NCBI GenBank assembly: GCA_024867545.1
Contig: JANFNE010000022.1
Location: 62,001-126,000 of the forward strand
DNA length: 64,000 nucleotides
DNA from: Phytopythium helicoides
Taxonomy: Eukaryota; Oomycota; Peronosporomycetes; Pythiales; Pythiaceae
Direction of reading: 5' to 3'
Part shown: one piece after another, positions 41,668 through 54,604 of the stretch
Layout: each line of letters opens with the position of its first letter
How positions within the stretch are numbered: the first letter of the stretch is position 1
Translations under genes and position numbers: made by a program
Notes under the pieces: generated by a model
What the model was told of the DNA's origin: nothing
Seen by the model: the letters and a program-made list of their open reading frames with translations, nothing else
The model's database searches: none

Positions 41668-42235
41668 GGCTGGCGATCGGGGCTGGGGGCGCGGCGGGTG
41701 CTGGGGACGCGGCGAGTCGGCGAATGCGACGCGCCAGCCTTGGACGAGTGGTCCGCGCGAGTGCGGAGGCCTACGGGCCGTGCCAGGAGCGCGCCGGGCC
41801 GTCGGTCGCTGGGAGGAGCAGCCGCGGTCGCAAATGCTGCAATGGTGAAGCGGCGGCCCTCGCGGGTGGCGCGAAGGTCGCCCCAACGGCGCAAATCAGC
41901 GTGGCGCGCGGCTTGCAGCGACGGGCAGCTCCGGATGTCGGCCGCCTGCTTGGCCAATCTTCCGCCTGCTCGATGGCCGCAATTTTTAACGCGGGCGCCG
42001 CATTTTTTTCGCCGCGAGTGGTGCCGGTGGTGGCGCGGGCTGCCTGGCTGGTCACGTGCGCCATAGACCGGCCGCGGGCGGATCCCGGAGCGCTCCGGAG
42101 CTGGGCGGGCGAGAAAATTGGGCCGACCAGCCAGCCAAAGCCGACGAGATGCTGGCTGCCGGGACATGAGCGCGACTGCATTTGCTGTGGCGTTAGCTAC
42201 ACTGTACCTGCGAGCGGCTACGAGCGCTCGGGACG
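41668..42235. promoter_or_regulatory. Spacer upstream of the transporter-fusion gene
   Basis: 568 very GC-rich bases between the SMYD stop and the fusion-gene ATG. It contains GGCCAATC (CCAAT at 41954-41958) and a run of seven T (about 42004-42010). The promoter role is inferred from layout. Confidence 0.35.
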
Positions 42236-43702
42236 TCAGCGCGCGCCCGCGGAGGAGGCCAGCGCGCGCAGAGGGTGCACGCGGGGCAGCGCCACGTCGC
42301 AGATTGCCGCGGCTGAGAGGTACGACGCGTGCATGGCGCGAAGCAGCTCCTCGCGGTCGAGCGCCGACGGCAGCGGCGTGGCCGACTGAATGGCCAGGCG
42401 GCGGATTGTGTCGGCGTAGTCCAGGTGCGCGACCGCCAGCGGAAGGTGCGACGCACTCGCGACGCGCTCCACGGCCGCGACCACTTGCTCCCGGAGAGCG
42501 AGCGCCTGCTCCAGCTCTCCGAGCTTGAAATGCGCCTCTGCCAGGGCTCGGCGAGCAGAGATAGCAACCGCGTGGCTGGGGTGGAACGGGATCTTGGACC
42601 CGAGCACAGACACACCCAGGAGCACACTGGAGAGCGTGGTGGTGGCGGCGCCGTACTGCTGCTGCGCCACCTGCTGCTTGCCCTTTTGAACAGCGTCGCG
42701 GCTTCTGCGGACCTCGGCGTTGACTGCAGTAAGAGAGAAGCTAAGCTGGCACCTTGAACACACAAGCTTGTCCTCGCTCGCAACCAAAAGAGCGTCATCA
42801 GCGAGTGGGCAACGCGGGCACAACAGTCCCTCTAGGAACCGATCCGTTGATGCCTCGAGCGGCTCACTGCATCGTTCGCAGTAGCAGTCAAAGTGCTTGG
42901 TCTCGCGCAGCTCCTGTCTCCGCTCTGCGCGCTCCTTGTCGATGTCAATGTAGCTCAGAGTGATCTCTTCACCTTCTTCGATGTCGCGGAGCGCATGCAC
43001 CGCGACAGAGCCGTCGCCAGCATTCGACCAGCCGCAGTTTGGCGAGCAGCTATGGTTAACCAGACCCATGATCGGGAACAGTCCCACAGATGCAACGAGG
43101 TGCACGTCGCTCTGGGCACCAAGCGAGTACGAGTTCTCGTTGATCTGTGCGGCAAGCACCAGGACGTCGTCCACGGGTAGGTGGCACTCGTCCGAAAGGT
43201 CCTCCATCATCCGCTCAGCTCCATCGCGCACTCGCTCTTGCCACGCCTTGGGCTGCTGCTCCAGAGCGTGGATCATGGCGCGCACCTTGGCAAAGTTGGT
43301 GACTGCTGCTCCAGCATCATTCGTCGCGACCTCCTGCGCCTGCGAGTCCAGCGCGCGCACCGCCAGGACACGCAGTAACAGCCGCAGCAGATCCACCTCG
43401 ACCGACGTCTTCTTGGCAACGAGTTCCACCTCCTCGAGCGCCATACACTCTTTCTCGTGCACCTCCTCCAGCCGCTCGCGACACTCTTCGCTGCAGAAGA
43501 ACACCTTGGAGCAGTCGTCGCAGCAGATGTCCGGATCCGCCGCCCGCAGACACACGGCACACAGCGCCGACCGGTGCTCGTTCAGCACCACGAGCCCGTA
43601 CGGTTTCTCCCTCAGCACGCACTCGCCCGCCTTCACATCGCGCGTGGCGCGCAGCAGCCGCCCGCGCGTCTCCTCGCGGTCCTCTCGCCACAGGAAGCTC
43701 AT
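42236..43702 (-). CDS. SMYD-type SET/MYND protein methyltransferase
   Basis: A 488-residue intronless protein. The ATG at 43702 is the first in frame. The SET domain is split by a MYND zinc finger (Cys48, 51, 61, 64, 70, 74, His82, Cys86). The SET core contains VGLFPIMGLVNHSCSPNCGW and GEEITLSYIDI. The post-SET cysteines follow in CYCERCSEP and LLCPRCP, CSRC. The C-terminal third is helical and TPR-like (QQYGAATTTLSSVLLG...ALAEAHFKLGELEQALALRE), as in SMYD proteins. Members transfer methyl groups from S-adenosylmethionine to histone or cytoplasmic protein lysines. NHSC and GEEITLSY are intact, so activity is likely. The PTEN-like gene starts 204 bases away on the opposite strand. Confidence 0.93.
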   Translation of the reverse strand: MSFLWREDREETRGRLLRATRDVKAGECVLREKPYGLVVLNEHRSALCAVCLRAADPDICCDDCSKVFFCSEECRERLEEVHEKECMALEEVELVAKKTSVEVDLLRLLLRVLAVRALDSQAQEVATNDAGAAVTNFAKVRAMIHALEQQPKAWQERVRDGAERMMEDLSDECHLPVDDVLVLAAQINENSYSLGAQSDVHLVASVGLFPIMGLVNHSCSPNCGWSNAGDGSVAVHALRDIEEGEEITLSYIDIDKERAERRQELRETKHFDCYCERCSEPLEASTDRFLEGLLCPRCPLADDALLVASEDKLVCSRCQLSFSLTAVNAEVRRSRDAVQKGKQQVAQQQYGAATTTLSSVLLGVSVLGSKIPFHPSHAVAISARRALAEAHFKLGELEQALALREQVVAAVERVASASHLPLAVAHLDYADTIRRLAIQSATPLPSALDREELLRAMHASYLSAAAICDVALPRVHPLRALASSAGAR

Positions 43703-43905
43703 GGCTTTCACTCGCTTTCACTCGCTGGTTGGTGATCAAAAAAGCAGCCACTTTGAGCAGCGAGCAGCTCCCCCAGCCGAGTGGCTCCTACATAATCCAA
43801 GTACACCGCTCAAACGAGGGACGTTCTGTGCCCGCGAGAGCTATACGCCCGCTGCTGTCACCCCCTTCTTCACATCAAGCCAAGCCTCGCCGCGCCTTTC
43901 TCGCG

Positions 43906-46665
43906 ATGCTCAAGAAGCTGTCGGAGCGCTTCCCGGCCGCGGCCTCTCGGCTCGAGTCGCTCGCGGGCGCCGCGTCCCCTGGCGCTGCTACGGCCGCCGA
44001 CCCGCCGGCGGCTTCGGTTCCGGCTCCAGCGGCGGACGCTGCGGCCGCAGCTTCAACTGATGGCGAGCGAGCCGAGTCTTCGGCTGCGTCGCCGCCTCCC
44101 GCGCTGTTCCCGCCGCCCGAGGGCGCCGACCAGCAGCAGCAGCAAGGAAAAAGCGAGGAGCAGCGATCGGCGTCCTTCAAGGCGGCGCTGACCGAGCGCA
44201 TCAACTCGGAGTCGGTCTCGGCTGCAGCCGCCGTGGCCGCCACGAGCATGTTCGGGTTCATGAAGAAGGCGCAGAGCGTGGCGACGGTCGCGGCAAGGGA
44301 GGGAGCGGCCAAGGCAACGGTGTGGAAGAACAAGGCGCTCGACGCAGCCGACATGGACGCACTACAGCGCCGACTCAGCTACGCGCTTGACCGATCCTCG
44401 GGCGAGGTCAACCTCGACCTGCTCAACTTCTCCTACGTCACGGACAACATCGTTGCCATGGGCTTCCCGAGCATGAACCTCGGCACCAACCGCACCCTGC
44501 TGCGCGATAACCCTATCGACCTGGTTGCCATGTACCTCAACACGAAGCACGCTGGGCACTACATGATCTGGAATTTGAGCGGTGCGGATTCGCAGCCTTT
44601 CAGAGAAATATTGCTGTCTTGAGAGCCCATCGAAGCTGACAAAGTTGTGCGTTTTGTGATGCAGAGGAAACGTACGATTACGCGTACTTTGACAATCAGG
44701 TAAGTTTTTTTTTGTGGAGCTGCATCTATACCACGAGAGAGAGCTCACACTTGCTCTGCAATTGCATCGACGTGAAACAGGTGCTCGAGTTCAACTTCCC
44801 TGGGCACCCTGCTCCTCCGCTAGGTAGGTCGATTCTTGATGCACAGTCCCCATCGAAGTCTTTGTCGAGCTAACGATAATCGACACTACAGGCCTGATGT
44901 TCAAGATTTGCTCATCCATCGAGAACTGGCTGCTGGCAGACGATAACAACCTGGCAGCAATCCACTGTTTGACAGGAAAGGGTCGCACGGGCACTGTCAT
45001 CGCTTGCTACCTAGCCTGGATTGGGCAGTTCGCAAATGCCATGGAGAGTCTGGAGTATGTGGCGGAGAGGCGCAACTCATCAGTGGAGAAGCTCACGATC
45101 CCATCTCAGAGGAGGTGCGACTTTGCCTTGCGTTCCAGCTATCTGTGTATAATTGCTAACGCGATGCCATTCATTATGCACCACATAATAGATACATCCA
45201 GTACTTCAACAATGTCATGGACGGCGTCAAACCACGATCGTCCCCGCTCTTGCTGAAGCGTGTGATCATCAATACCATTCCTGTGTTCGGAACTCGTCGG
45301 GTTCTGGAACCGGCGAAGCAAAACTCCAACGAAGGCACAGATGGGGAGATCAGTGAAGCTACCGCATCAGAGGGAGCTGCCGAGACCAATGAGGCAGACG
45401 AGGAAGTGCAGGAGAAGATCGAGGAGGGATGCTGCCCATATCTCCAGATTTTCAAGGGCGGAAAACTTGTGTTCACGACGACGTGGCGTGATATGGAGAA
45501 TGGCAATGGCGTTCAGTGGGCTAGCACCAGTGATGGTTCCGTGTCTTTCAACGTCAACTGTATGCTGCAAGGCGATATTTTGGTGCGCTGCCGCCATTTG
45601 ACGGATGCTGGCGAGCGTGTGTCGATGTTCCGTGGTGCATTCCACACTGGTTACATCCCTCAAGGCATTCTGCGGTAAGGTGCAATTGTTTTGGAGAATG
45701 TAGTTGGTTAGAGACTGACATTATATCCATCTGTTGTAGACTCACAAAGGCCCAGTTGGATGGAGCCTGTGGCGATTCTCGCTTTGACCAGGACTTTTTC
45801 GTGGACTTGATTTTTGCAGACGTTGAGACGGATGGTGCAACTGAGAATGGAGGTAAGTCGAAAATCGGTGCTTTGATTGCCATTCCTATCTGGTCTCACC
45901 GCTAGCTTGCTCCAAACTTTTAAAACAGAACCAGTGGCAAAGAGCGAAGGCGTTGCGCTCACTGAAGAAGACAAGCAAGCGTATGAGGACATGCTGCATC
46001 GCGACGAGGCATTTTGGGTCGACATTGAAGCTAGAAAGGTTCGCCTGCAAAAACTTCGCGAGGAACAACAAAAGAAGAAGGAAGCTGCTGCAGCTGTTGC
46101 AGCGGCCGCAGCAGCAGCGGAAGCCGCGGCAAAGGCCGAGGCTGAGGCTGAGGCAGCGCGGAAGGCGGAACAGGCGAAACAGAAGGCAGCTGATCGCCAG
46201 AGCTCGTTCAGCATTTCGGGCGGTGACGAAGATGTTAAGAAGAGCAGCAGGGCTGTGAACCGCCGCGGAAGTTGGGACGAAGAAAAGGACAAGGAGCTCA
46301 TGAGCGAGCTCGAGTCGCTGACAGCAGGCTCTCTTGCTGAGGTGGCTGCTAGCTTGGACAAAGATACTGCCGCATCAGGAGAGGCAAAGGTTACCGATGA
46401 TATGGCTGGTCTAGCCAAGGAGTTTGACGAAATGAAGAAGCTCGAGAAAGAACTGGGTCTAGCGGCGTACTCGAGCGAGCTCGCCGATCTGTCGGACTCC
46501 AAGCTTGACCCCCAGCTGGAGCTACTGGACAAGGAGCTTCAAGGTCTAGACGGCCTCTCGCCAAAGGGAGACGTGTCTGCCGATGACGTGATGAATTTTG
46601 GCGCCGACGACTTTGACGAGCTGGAGGAGTACTTGAGTGGTCTTCAGTCGTCATCGAAGCCTTGA
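43906..46665 (+). CDS. PTEN/tensin-type phosphatase with long coiled-coil tail
   Basis: Exons are 43906-44581, 44665-44699, 44781-44823, 44892-45114, 45192-45674, 45740-45852 and 45929-46665, giving 769 residues. Residues 1-130 are Ala/Ser-rich and low-complexity. The phosphatase domain starts at LDLLNFSYVTDNIVAMGFPS. The catalytic loop HCLTGKGRTGTV is complete (Cys277, Arg283). An NFPGHPAPPLGLMFKIC block matches PTEN. A C2-like domain begins after RYIQYFNNVMDGVKP and has VFTTTWRDMENG. The tail (about 525-769) is a charged coiled coil with Ala/Lys/Glu repeats, then an acidic end. It is probably a phosphoinositide 3-phosphatase, with a basic K-G-K-G loop like PTEN, but auxilin/tensin-like relatives can be inactive. 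Confidence 0.9.
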
Positions 46666-46829
46666 GCTTGGTAGTAGGACGTGATGTGTAAAGTTTGGAA
46701 CAAATTCCGTCTTGGGTCTTTCTTGTGAGTTTTATCAATGAAAGGTCGCGCGTGGCGATCGTTCGCCAAGCTGCAAATCGAGCGTAGGCGGCTACAGCAC
46801 AAAGCTCACTCTAACTACTCGACGTGCTA

Positions 46830-49800
46830 ATGGCTGGTAGATGCATCACACTCTATAGTGCGTCATGCTGTGACTGTCGTGACGATTTCTCCTACTAGTC
46901 TGGCAGGACCCGTTTGTGGAGATCATCAAATATGGGATAACCCACCGCGCGATCGGCTACCTCCAGCTGGGTGATGTCGAGCAAGTGCACGACCAAATCC
47001 TGCGCAAGAGCGTCTTTCGCATCCGAGGCAGCGTTGCAGCGACGAACTACCTCCGAGTTCCACGGTACAAGTGTGATCACTTGTGATTGCGACAAAGTCA
47101 TCATGCCTAACACAATTCTGGTCGATCAGAGAAGTGCCCAAGGGGACGCAAGGTTTGGGTCTGAGCGGGCGGTACATATACCTCCAAGTACGCCTCTTTG
47201 AGCGATTAACGCCTCTGGTTCGCAGTAATCTTACCGTCGATGTCAATGTCATGGTTCATAGATCAGGCAGATTGCCAACTCTCCATGCACAATCCATTTG
47301 GATTTCGCTACAACCAAGAAAACAGCACTCCGCATCACACTGAGCAGCATGTTCAAGAGCATGAGAAGTGCTGGGACTGTTCTTCGAGTCCCACTCCGGT
47401 ACCCTATCTTTGATATCAAAGAAGAAATTATAGTTTGGTCTAACGTGCGCATTCTCGATTCCTGCCAACCAGGACGATGACAAAGTGGAGTGTTGTTGTG
47501 GCCGACATGGCGGCATTGTTAAAGTGTCACTTGTTCAACCAATACTCAAGAGAAGAGTATTTCTGTCTCGTGGTAAACTGCTGCATCCCGCAAGAGTCGA
47601 TGCAACACATTTGCTGACGGGGTTCCTCGATTTAATTCAGGCTGTGACGCTTTGTGCGTCCCTAAATGTTCGAAACGTGCTTGCTTCCTCGAATCTTTAC
47701 ACAGCAGAGGTAGATATTAACCTTCATGTGTGATTTGTTTGATAGATTATTGTCGTTAACAACGAGGTTCATGATGTCGGTGCAGACAATGCCACGCTCG
47801 GTTCAACTGAGCCTTGGCGATTACGAATGGGAATACCTCCCATCTGAGACCGCTGCCGTGAGTCTGGACAAAGAAATGAGAGCCGAAACCTCAAAATTGG
47901 ATGCGATGCGACCGTCTTCCACCGTCAATTCCAGAGCGCCACCTCGGATAGGCTCTCAACTTGAGCGAAGTAGTAAAGCTACTAGAACATCAACAACTAC
48001 AGCCACCACTCGAGATACGAGCATGATTCGTGATCGAAATGAGGCGATATCGAAGGCACGTTTGGTTGAAACACTTACTTTTGTGTTTTTGATGTTACTG
48101 ACCACCGCTATCCACTTAATCACAGGCGGATCAGATTCTTCGAAATGCTGGAATCTTTGGTCGAGAAGCGGAAAAACCTTCTACAGGCAAGAACGATCAC
48201 ATCTCGCCGTCTAGATGCGTGGCTCAATGCCCTGGTGCGAAACCTACGCAAAAATCTCATGCAACATCGCTCATCACACAGAAAGAGTGGCCAGACCCCA
48301 TTCTTGACCTAGAACGAGTCATTGGATTTGACAGCAAAGCAACAAGTGCACTACTATGGCTTCCGGATGGATCAGCATTCATATATGCGTCATACTCAAC
48401 GATCATACTGCGGTACGTGGACGAAGCCAAGATTGACAGCATCCAGGAAGAGAATGGAGGAAGTACAAGGGACCAGCACTTTTTAATGGGTCACACAGGT
48501 GTGATCTCTGCGATGGCGCTTTCGAATGAAGGAGTTCTGTTGGCATCATCAGAAGCAAAAACATCATCAGCACCATGCTCGATCCGCATATGGGATTTAC
48601 TTGTGCAAGAGTGCTGTTTTGTTGTCAAAGCTCATGCGAGAGAAGTACAGTCGCTGTGTTTCTCTTCAGAGACAGCGCAACGCCAGAACTTATTGTTGTG
48701 TGGGGTTGGTCTCGATGAGAACTCGCGGACACAAATCCTTGTCTGGGATTGCTCCGATCTACGCCGTAGTTTGGCTGGCAACTCGGTGTCGTTGGAGAGT
48801 GGATCCCTATCGCGTCGCCGCATAACTGTCGCTCTGATTGCTCGTCAAACATCCGACTTCCCCGTTCAATCCATCGCATTTTCACCGTATGAGCATGAGT
48901 TTCCGTGCCTAGTGTCATGTGGACGCGAGAACATCCGCTATTGGCGAGTTGCGAGGGGTGGTCACATTGTCGGGCATCCTGTTATTCTGAAGGAGTATTC
49001 TCGCGGCACTTTATTCAGTGCTCTTGGTTTTGATGCGCTGTGCGAGTCGTTTCCGTCCAACATGCGGCGATTACGACCCATTTATGCTGCATCTAGTGTT
49101 GGTACTCTTTTAGTAATTGACTACGACTCGAGAGAGGTAGTCTGTGTATACCAACTACACGACGCCAGCATCAACTGTCTCGTCATTAACGAAGGGTTTT
49201 GTGTAACTGGTTCGGACGATGGCTTTTTGCGCGTTTGGCCGCTAGACTTTACCGATTTCTTTCTGGAAGCGCAACATGATGCCGGCGTGGTTGCTGCAGA
49301 TGTGTCTGGCGACGGCATGAAAGTTCTGGTTGGAGGTCGCAACAGCGCGATTGGTCTTCTCGATATATCCAGCCAGCTGTACAAGACTATCCTTCGGTCT
49401 CATGCAGAACCAATCGTTTCTTCAGCACTGCTTCCTTGGTGCGCATCCCCTATCGATCAAGCGATACACGTTCAGAAGGATGAATTTATGACTGCATCGT
49501 CGGATGGAACACTACGAGTATGGAATGCGCGGTCTGGGACTCAGTTGTATGAATTTGACGTTCAGCAGGACCACGTTACATGGATTGAACCTGCACCTTT
49601 GGACCATGGTGTTGTTGCCGTCGGCTTCTCTTCCGGATGCTGCCGAATTTTTGATATCCATCGCTTGTCAATTGACGAGCTATCCCCGTCACCTTCTGAA
49701 AACACCAACATTGTAGTGACTGAATTTCAGCAGCACAAAAGTGCAATCCGCCATTTACGGTATACCACCGACGGATTGAGTTTCTACTCTTCTGGTGCTG

Positions 49801-52800
49801 GGAAACAATTATGCATGTACACAGTATCACAACAGCGTGAATTTGTTCCCGTCAAGATGCTTCTAGTGGACTTCAACTCGCTGGACGGGAGACTTTCTAT
49901 TTCTGATGATGACAAGTACCTTGCAGTCATTAGCAGTGACACTCGAGCAGTTATGCTGCTACAATCTGATTCACTTCGAGTGCACTGCACTATCACTCCA
50001 CCCAAACCCAATAGCTCTGCTGTTGGTGCGACAGAGCTGAAGCTCGCAGAGTTCTCTTTTAACGACCAGCTTCTTATGCTGTCGAAGACAGATCGCCTTC
50101 ACATTTACTCGATGAAATCCCAGCAATTTGTTCGGGTTATCCCGCTTCTTGGTCAAGAAGGAGGCGTTACTGCGGTTGCAATGTCTCTCAACCTGAAATA
50201 CATGGCTACAGGTGGCGCGGACGGATCACTGAGGGTATGGCAACTAGACGCGAGTGGGAAGGTTGAGCGGATGTTCCAGTCTTTTCTGGGAATGACTGGA
50301 GCGGTAAGTCAACTGTCTTTTGCGAGTAGGGGGAAGCGCCTTTTGGCTACAAGCAACTCGACGACATCTTTTGTGTGGCGGTTTCTCGGTAATTGCTCAC
50401 AGAGCAACTTGGACAAAGATATTCGGCTATTAGCACTCAATGATGAAGCAAAAGAAAACAACGGTATTAACCTTGTCAACAAAACTAATGTGACAGCTAG
50501 ACCAAAAGATACTCTTGACAATGTGGAAACAAGCCCCACCACTAAATTAAAGAACGGAAACCCAGAAGAGCTATCCCCCTCCTCAGATGTGCCCACGCCA
50601 TCTGCTAAGCCACAGTTTCATCTGACACTCGCGAAAGATGCTTTTGTATTCGACTCCGTTGGGACTCCGACTCTAAGTGAAATGAGCGCTCCTCACACTC
50701 TTGACGGTCTTGCCGATGCCGACGAAATTCCCACAAGTGCTGTTCGGCTTGTGAATGAGAATACAGCTATGCTACAATTGACTCAGATCATTGATGGAAT
50801 CGATCCATTCCTTGTCTCCTGGTCAGTTACACACGGAAAATTACTCTATGCTGTCGGTTCGACGCTATGGATTGAGAGTATTGGAGCGCTTTCGAATCCC
50901 ATTAGCGTTCGAGATACTGACACTGTATGCGACTCCTCTCATGACATAGTGCTTCTACAGCTCTCACCATGCGAGCAAATGGCTGCTACTGTTGATTCAA
51001 GCTACAGCAGTATCCTTGTTCATTATCTTGAAGTTGAAGCAGAAAATCCATTGGAACGAGAGCACAGCAACTCCAGTCGTATACCACTTCAGGCGCACAC
51101 TGTTCGCGTTCAGAGCTTAGCGTTTGGACAACACTCGGTCGACATTATTTGCTTCGCCTCTAGTGTGAATAATACCTACCGATCGAGTGTTGCCTCACTA
51201 ATATCCGGTCAAATACTTTGGTCCACAGAGACAATGCTATCTTTCGATACAATACTTCCTTTGAGAGGAGGAATGGATCGCTTCCTACTCTTTTCGAGGA
51301 CAGTAGACAATTCGAGTGGATCTTGTGCTCGCATGCTGAATGTGGTGGATTCCTCCCCGGCTGAGTCGTCGAAACGAGTTTTCCAAACGACCCTCGTTGA
51401 TCGGTTTCCTCTGAATGTGACCTGCGCAACGGTATCGATGGATACACAGCAAGAAGGTAACAAATGCGAGCGCTACCTAGCTGCTGTCGATGAAGACAGC
51501 TATTGCTGCTTCTTTGATTTGGAGACAACGACGTTTATCGCTACTACTCAGCTTCTACCAGCTAGTATTCGGTCCCGCACAGGCAAAACTAGGAAGAGAT
51601 TATCAAGCATTGACTTCATCGCATGGAGTGACACTGACAGCAAGCAGTCATTGCTTATAACTGGTAGTATCTATGATACTTATCTTCATGTCCATGCACT
51701 ACCGATGCAGTCAACAAAATTCTCTTCTCATTCACTCATTGACTGGCAACGAATCGGGCGTAGCGGAGTGCCCCTAACTCGTACGATCCAGATTCCGGGT
51801 GGTCGGCTGTGCAGTCTTTCCGTTGACTCCAATCGAGGAGTAGGCATTGTTGCTGCTGCAAACGGAACCATCACGGCTATCGATTTTTGCACTGGAATTG
51901 GCAGGACTCATCGACGAGGTAATAAACAACAAAGTGGTGGAGGCTTCGAGAATCAATCGAATGCTGATGTTGAAGATATGGTATGGGCAGTGAATGACAC
52001 TTTGCTGCTGTCACGATCGCAATCCAACGCAACAATAACCGCGTGGCTACCAGAAATTGGATGCGAAGTGGGTCATTTTGACATCGGGTCGACAAAGTCA
52101 TCTACGCTATGCACATGCTTTACTGCGCATGCAACTCAGCCTCTCGTTCTTTCGAGCTTCGATAACGGCACTCTCCGGTTATTTAATGTTTGCTCCGGCC
52201 ATGTTCTCGCGAATTTTTCACTGGGGCTCGATCGACGCTCGGCATTGTCACCAGAAGAGCATGCTGAGCACGCCCGTGCACTGAGAACGCTTCGCCAGCG
52301 TTCCAGGGGAGCTCTAGTCAGTCCGGGGTTAAAAATGCCTCCATTTATCACTCAAAAAGGAAGTGTAAACACCTGTAGCTCCGTTTCCAAACTTGAGTTT
52401 GTTGGCGAATCTGGCACTGCCATCGCAGCAACTTCGGATGGACGCCTTTTTTGGATGGATTTCTCAAAGATATGTGCTGCAGAGACCGCCGCACCATCCA
52501 CGACGCGAAAATCTAGAGTGTCATCACCAACACCAGCGGAGATTGTTTATCAAGAAATCGTCGTATCTTCAAGCAAGGGACACCGACGATCACACAAACC
52601 AGTCTCCGTCTCGATCAATTCGATTGACGTGCTGCTGGAAAACGCTGGAAACGTGGGGTGCCATGCCACGTTTCTCATCGTGCTTCGTTTGGAGTTCGAG
52701 GGCTATAGTGAGTACTGGGTCAAGGTATACGCAGATCCTTCAATGCGAGTGCTGTCAGAAGATAAGGTATTGCCGAGCGATGAGTGGAAAGTAGCAGCGC

Positions 52801-53285
52801 CTAAAGAGTATGCCCCACAAGCAATTTTTCTCCCTGGGTCACACTCAACAGTATTGTACTCAACAGTCAGCAACACAGATGAGAACTCCAGTGCTACGAT
52901 GGATAGTTGGTGTTTGGAGATTCGTGACTTTCGTGAGCGCCAAGTGCTTCGCAGATTAGTGTTCGACCTCAATTCTCCTGGTTTTGATACTCCTTTGACC
53001 CCGCTTCATATGGTTGCGCTTTCAAAAGCCGAGTCTTCAACAGATGCCTCCGATACAGTGTTGTTAGCAGACGCACGAGGTGGAATGTTTCTACTGAATC
53101 TTGATCGTTTGGCTCTATCCATGGTCGGCACGCGCATCGCGCAATCGCTTCAAGTCGCTCTGTTGTCTTCGAAGGCGATCTGTCGAGGAAAGATGGTTCT
53201 CGGCTCGTTCACAAGTGTTAGCGACAACAACGCACTGACTGTCTGCCGCCGTGTAGTGGTAGGCGAGCTCAAGATGGGACGCTGA
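46830..53285 (+). CDS. WDR90: WDR90/POC16 centriole-microtubule protein
   Basis: Exons are 46830-46836, 46899-47064, 47130-47187, 47262-47398, 47473-47572, 47641-47709, 47786-48064 and 48126-53285, giving 1991 residues. A seven-base first exon encodes M-A plus one base, yielding MAVWQDPFVEIIK as in WDR90 orthologues. The CFAP20-like (DUF667) domain spans about 1-160: FRIRGSVAATNYLRVP, GLGLSGRYIYLQ, IHLDFATTKKTALRITLSSMF, AVTLCASLNVRNV. A linker of about 100 residues follows. Then come many WD40 repeats beginning VIGFDSKATSALLWLPDG, with GHTGVISAMALS and GSDDGFLRVWPLDF closely matching the family. WDR90 binds the inner junction of centriolar microtubules. It fits zoospore flagella. Confidence 0.95.
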
Positions 53286-53501
53286 AAGATGTTGCTTTTC
53301 CGATACGTAGTACAGCAATGCCATTGGCGACGCTAATCGTGACAAGCCGAATGCAAATGTATGATTTTGCGTTCGCCGCGCCAACGACCACGTTTCCTAC
53401 TCTGGCTACAGTGGATATCTCTCTGCGCTCGACTAATTCAACTCAAAAGCGGCTAACGATGACGAGAGCAGCAATGCAGCGCGCGCTGGAGGAGCAGCGC
53501 T

Positions 53502-54190
53502 CTACTCGGTGATCTCGCCGCAGTCCTCAATGACGACGGGAGCGCTGCGTTTTGCACAAGAACAAATGAAAACAAGTGAGACGTCTGACCTCGAAAGCCA
53601 CTCGGACATGTAGCAGAGAGCACGTACAGCGTGGCGCCCGATCCGGTGCCCTGGGCCTCCATCTCCTTGAGCACGTCGAGTCCGTCGGTGACCTTTCCGA
53701 AGACGACGTGTGCGCCGTCGAGCCACGGGCAGTCGACGGTGGTGAGGAAGAACTGGCTGCCGTTGGTGTTGGGCCCTGCGTTGGCCATGGAGAGCACGCC
53801 CGGGCCCTCGTGGGCGAGCGAGAAGTCCTCGTCTGGGAACTTGTGTCCGTAGATGCTCTCTCCGCCGCGGCCGTTGCCGTGCGTAAAGTCCCCTCCCTGG
53901 CACATGAAGTTGGGGATGATGCGGTGGAAGGCCGAGCCCTTGTAGTGCAGCGGCTTGCCCGACTGGCCCACGCCGGCCTCGCCCGTGCACAGCTGGCGGA
54001 AGTTCTCGGCCGTCTTTGGCGCCACGTCGGCGCGCAGCTCGAACGTCAGCCGGCCCGCGGCCTTCCCGCCGATCGAAACGTCGAAGAACACGCGTGGGTT
54101 GCGCGCCGCCGCGCTGAACAGCGCCGTCTGCAGCAGCTGCTGGGGGCGCGAGGCGCCGAGCGTGCGCGTGGCGATGGCCTGGAAGAGCAT
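53502..54190 (-). CDS. Mitochondrial cyclophilin (peptidyl-prolyl isomerase)
   Basis: Two exons, 54190-53628 and 53544-53502, intron 83 bases, giving 201 residues. The first 35 residues are a mitochondrial-type presequence ([20 protein letters not shown]). The isomerase domain is complete: [28 protein letters not shown], the catalytic Arg in [60 protein letters not shown], and C-terminal [12 protein letters not shown] supplied by the small second exon. It catalyses proline cis-trans isomerisation. By analogy with cyclophilin D it may regulate the permeability transition pore. Convergent with WDR90, 216 bases apart. Confidence 0.95.
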
Positions 54191-54382
54191 GAGGGCGTCG
54201 CGATCCGGTTGGCGAGTGGGCGAGTGGCTGGTGGCTGACTTGGATCCAGCAGGGGGGATCGGGCCTCGTGATTGGACGATAATCGATGGATATGACTTCA
54301 ACTTGCATTGCGCGTTTCTACCGGGACTAAAGCGGCGGATCTTGGAGCGGCGCGAACTACTGCAGACTGACGCATGTCGACT

Positions 54383-54604
54383 CTACTCTAGCGGCTCGTG
54401 CTGGTGGGAGCCAGCCTTGCCGCCCTCGAGACCCGCGGGAGGCGTGCGCGGCGCTTGCTGCTGCTGCGTCGGGGGCTGCGGGACGCTCGTCTGGCTTTGA
54501 TGCTTCTGCTTGGCCTTGATGGAGGCTTCCTTCTGCTTGTCGGGCTTGTGCACGTCGCGGCGGAACAGCCGGTTGAAGAGGTATCCTCCCGGCCAGCGCG
54601 CCAT
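54383..54604 (-). CDS. Small basic protein, unknown
   Basis: 73 residues from an ATG at 54604 in good context (CAACCATGG). It starts MARWPGGYLFNRLFRRDVHK, an Arg-rich amphipathic stretch that could target mitochondria. It continues with a Lys/Gln-rich segment and a Pro/Gln-rich tail. The bases just upstream are protein-like in a different frame (LWNKASQAFTSIFLPF... to ALSVLFPAY), but no splice signals link the two frames. I do not recognise it. It could be a real small gene, the last exon of a larger one, or a chance frame. Confidence 0.4.
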   Translation of the reverse strand: MARWPGGYLFNRLFRRDVHKPDKQKEASIKAKQKHQSQTSVPQPPTQQQQAPRTPPAGLEGGKAGSHQHEPLE

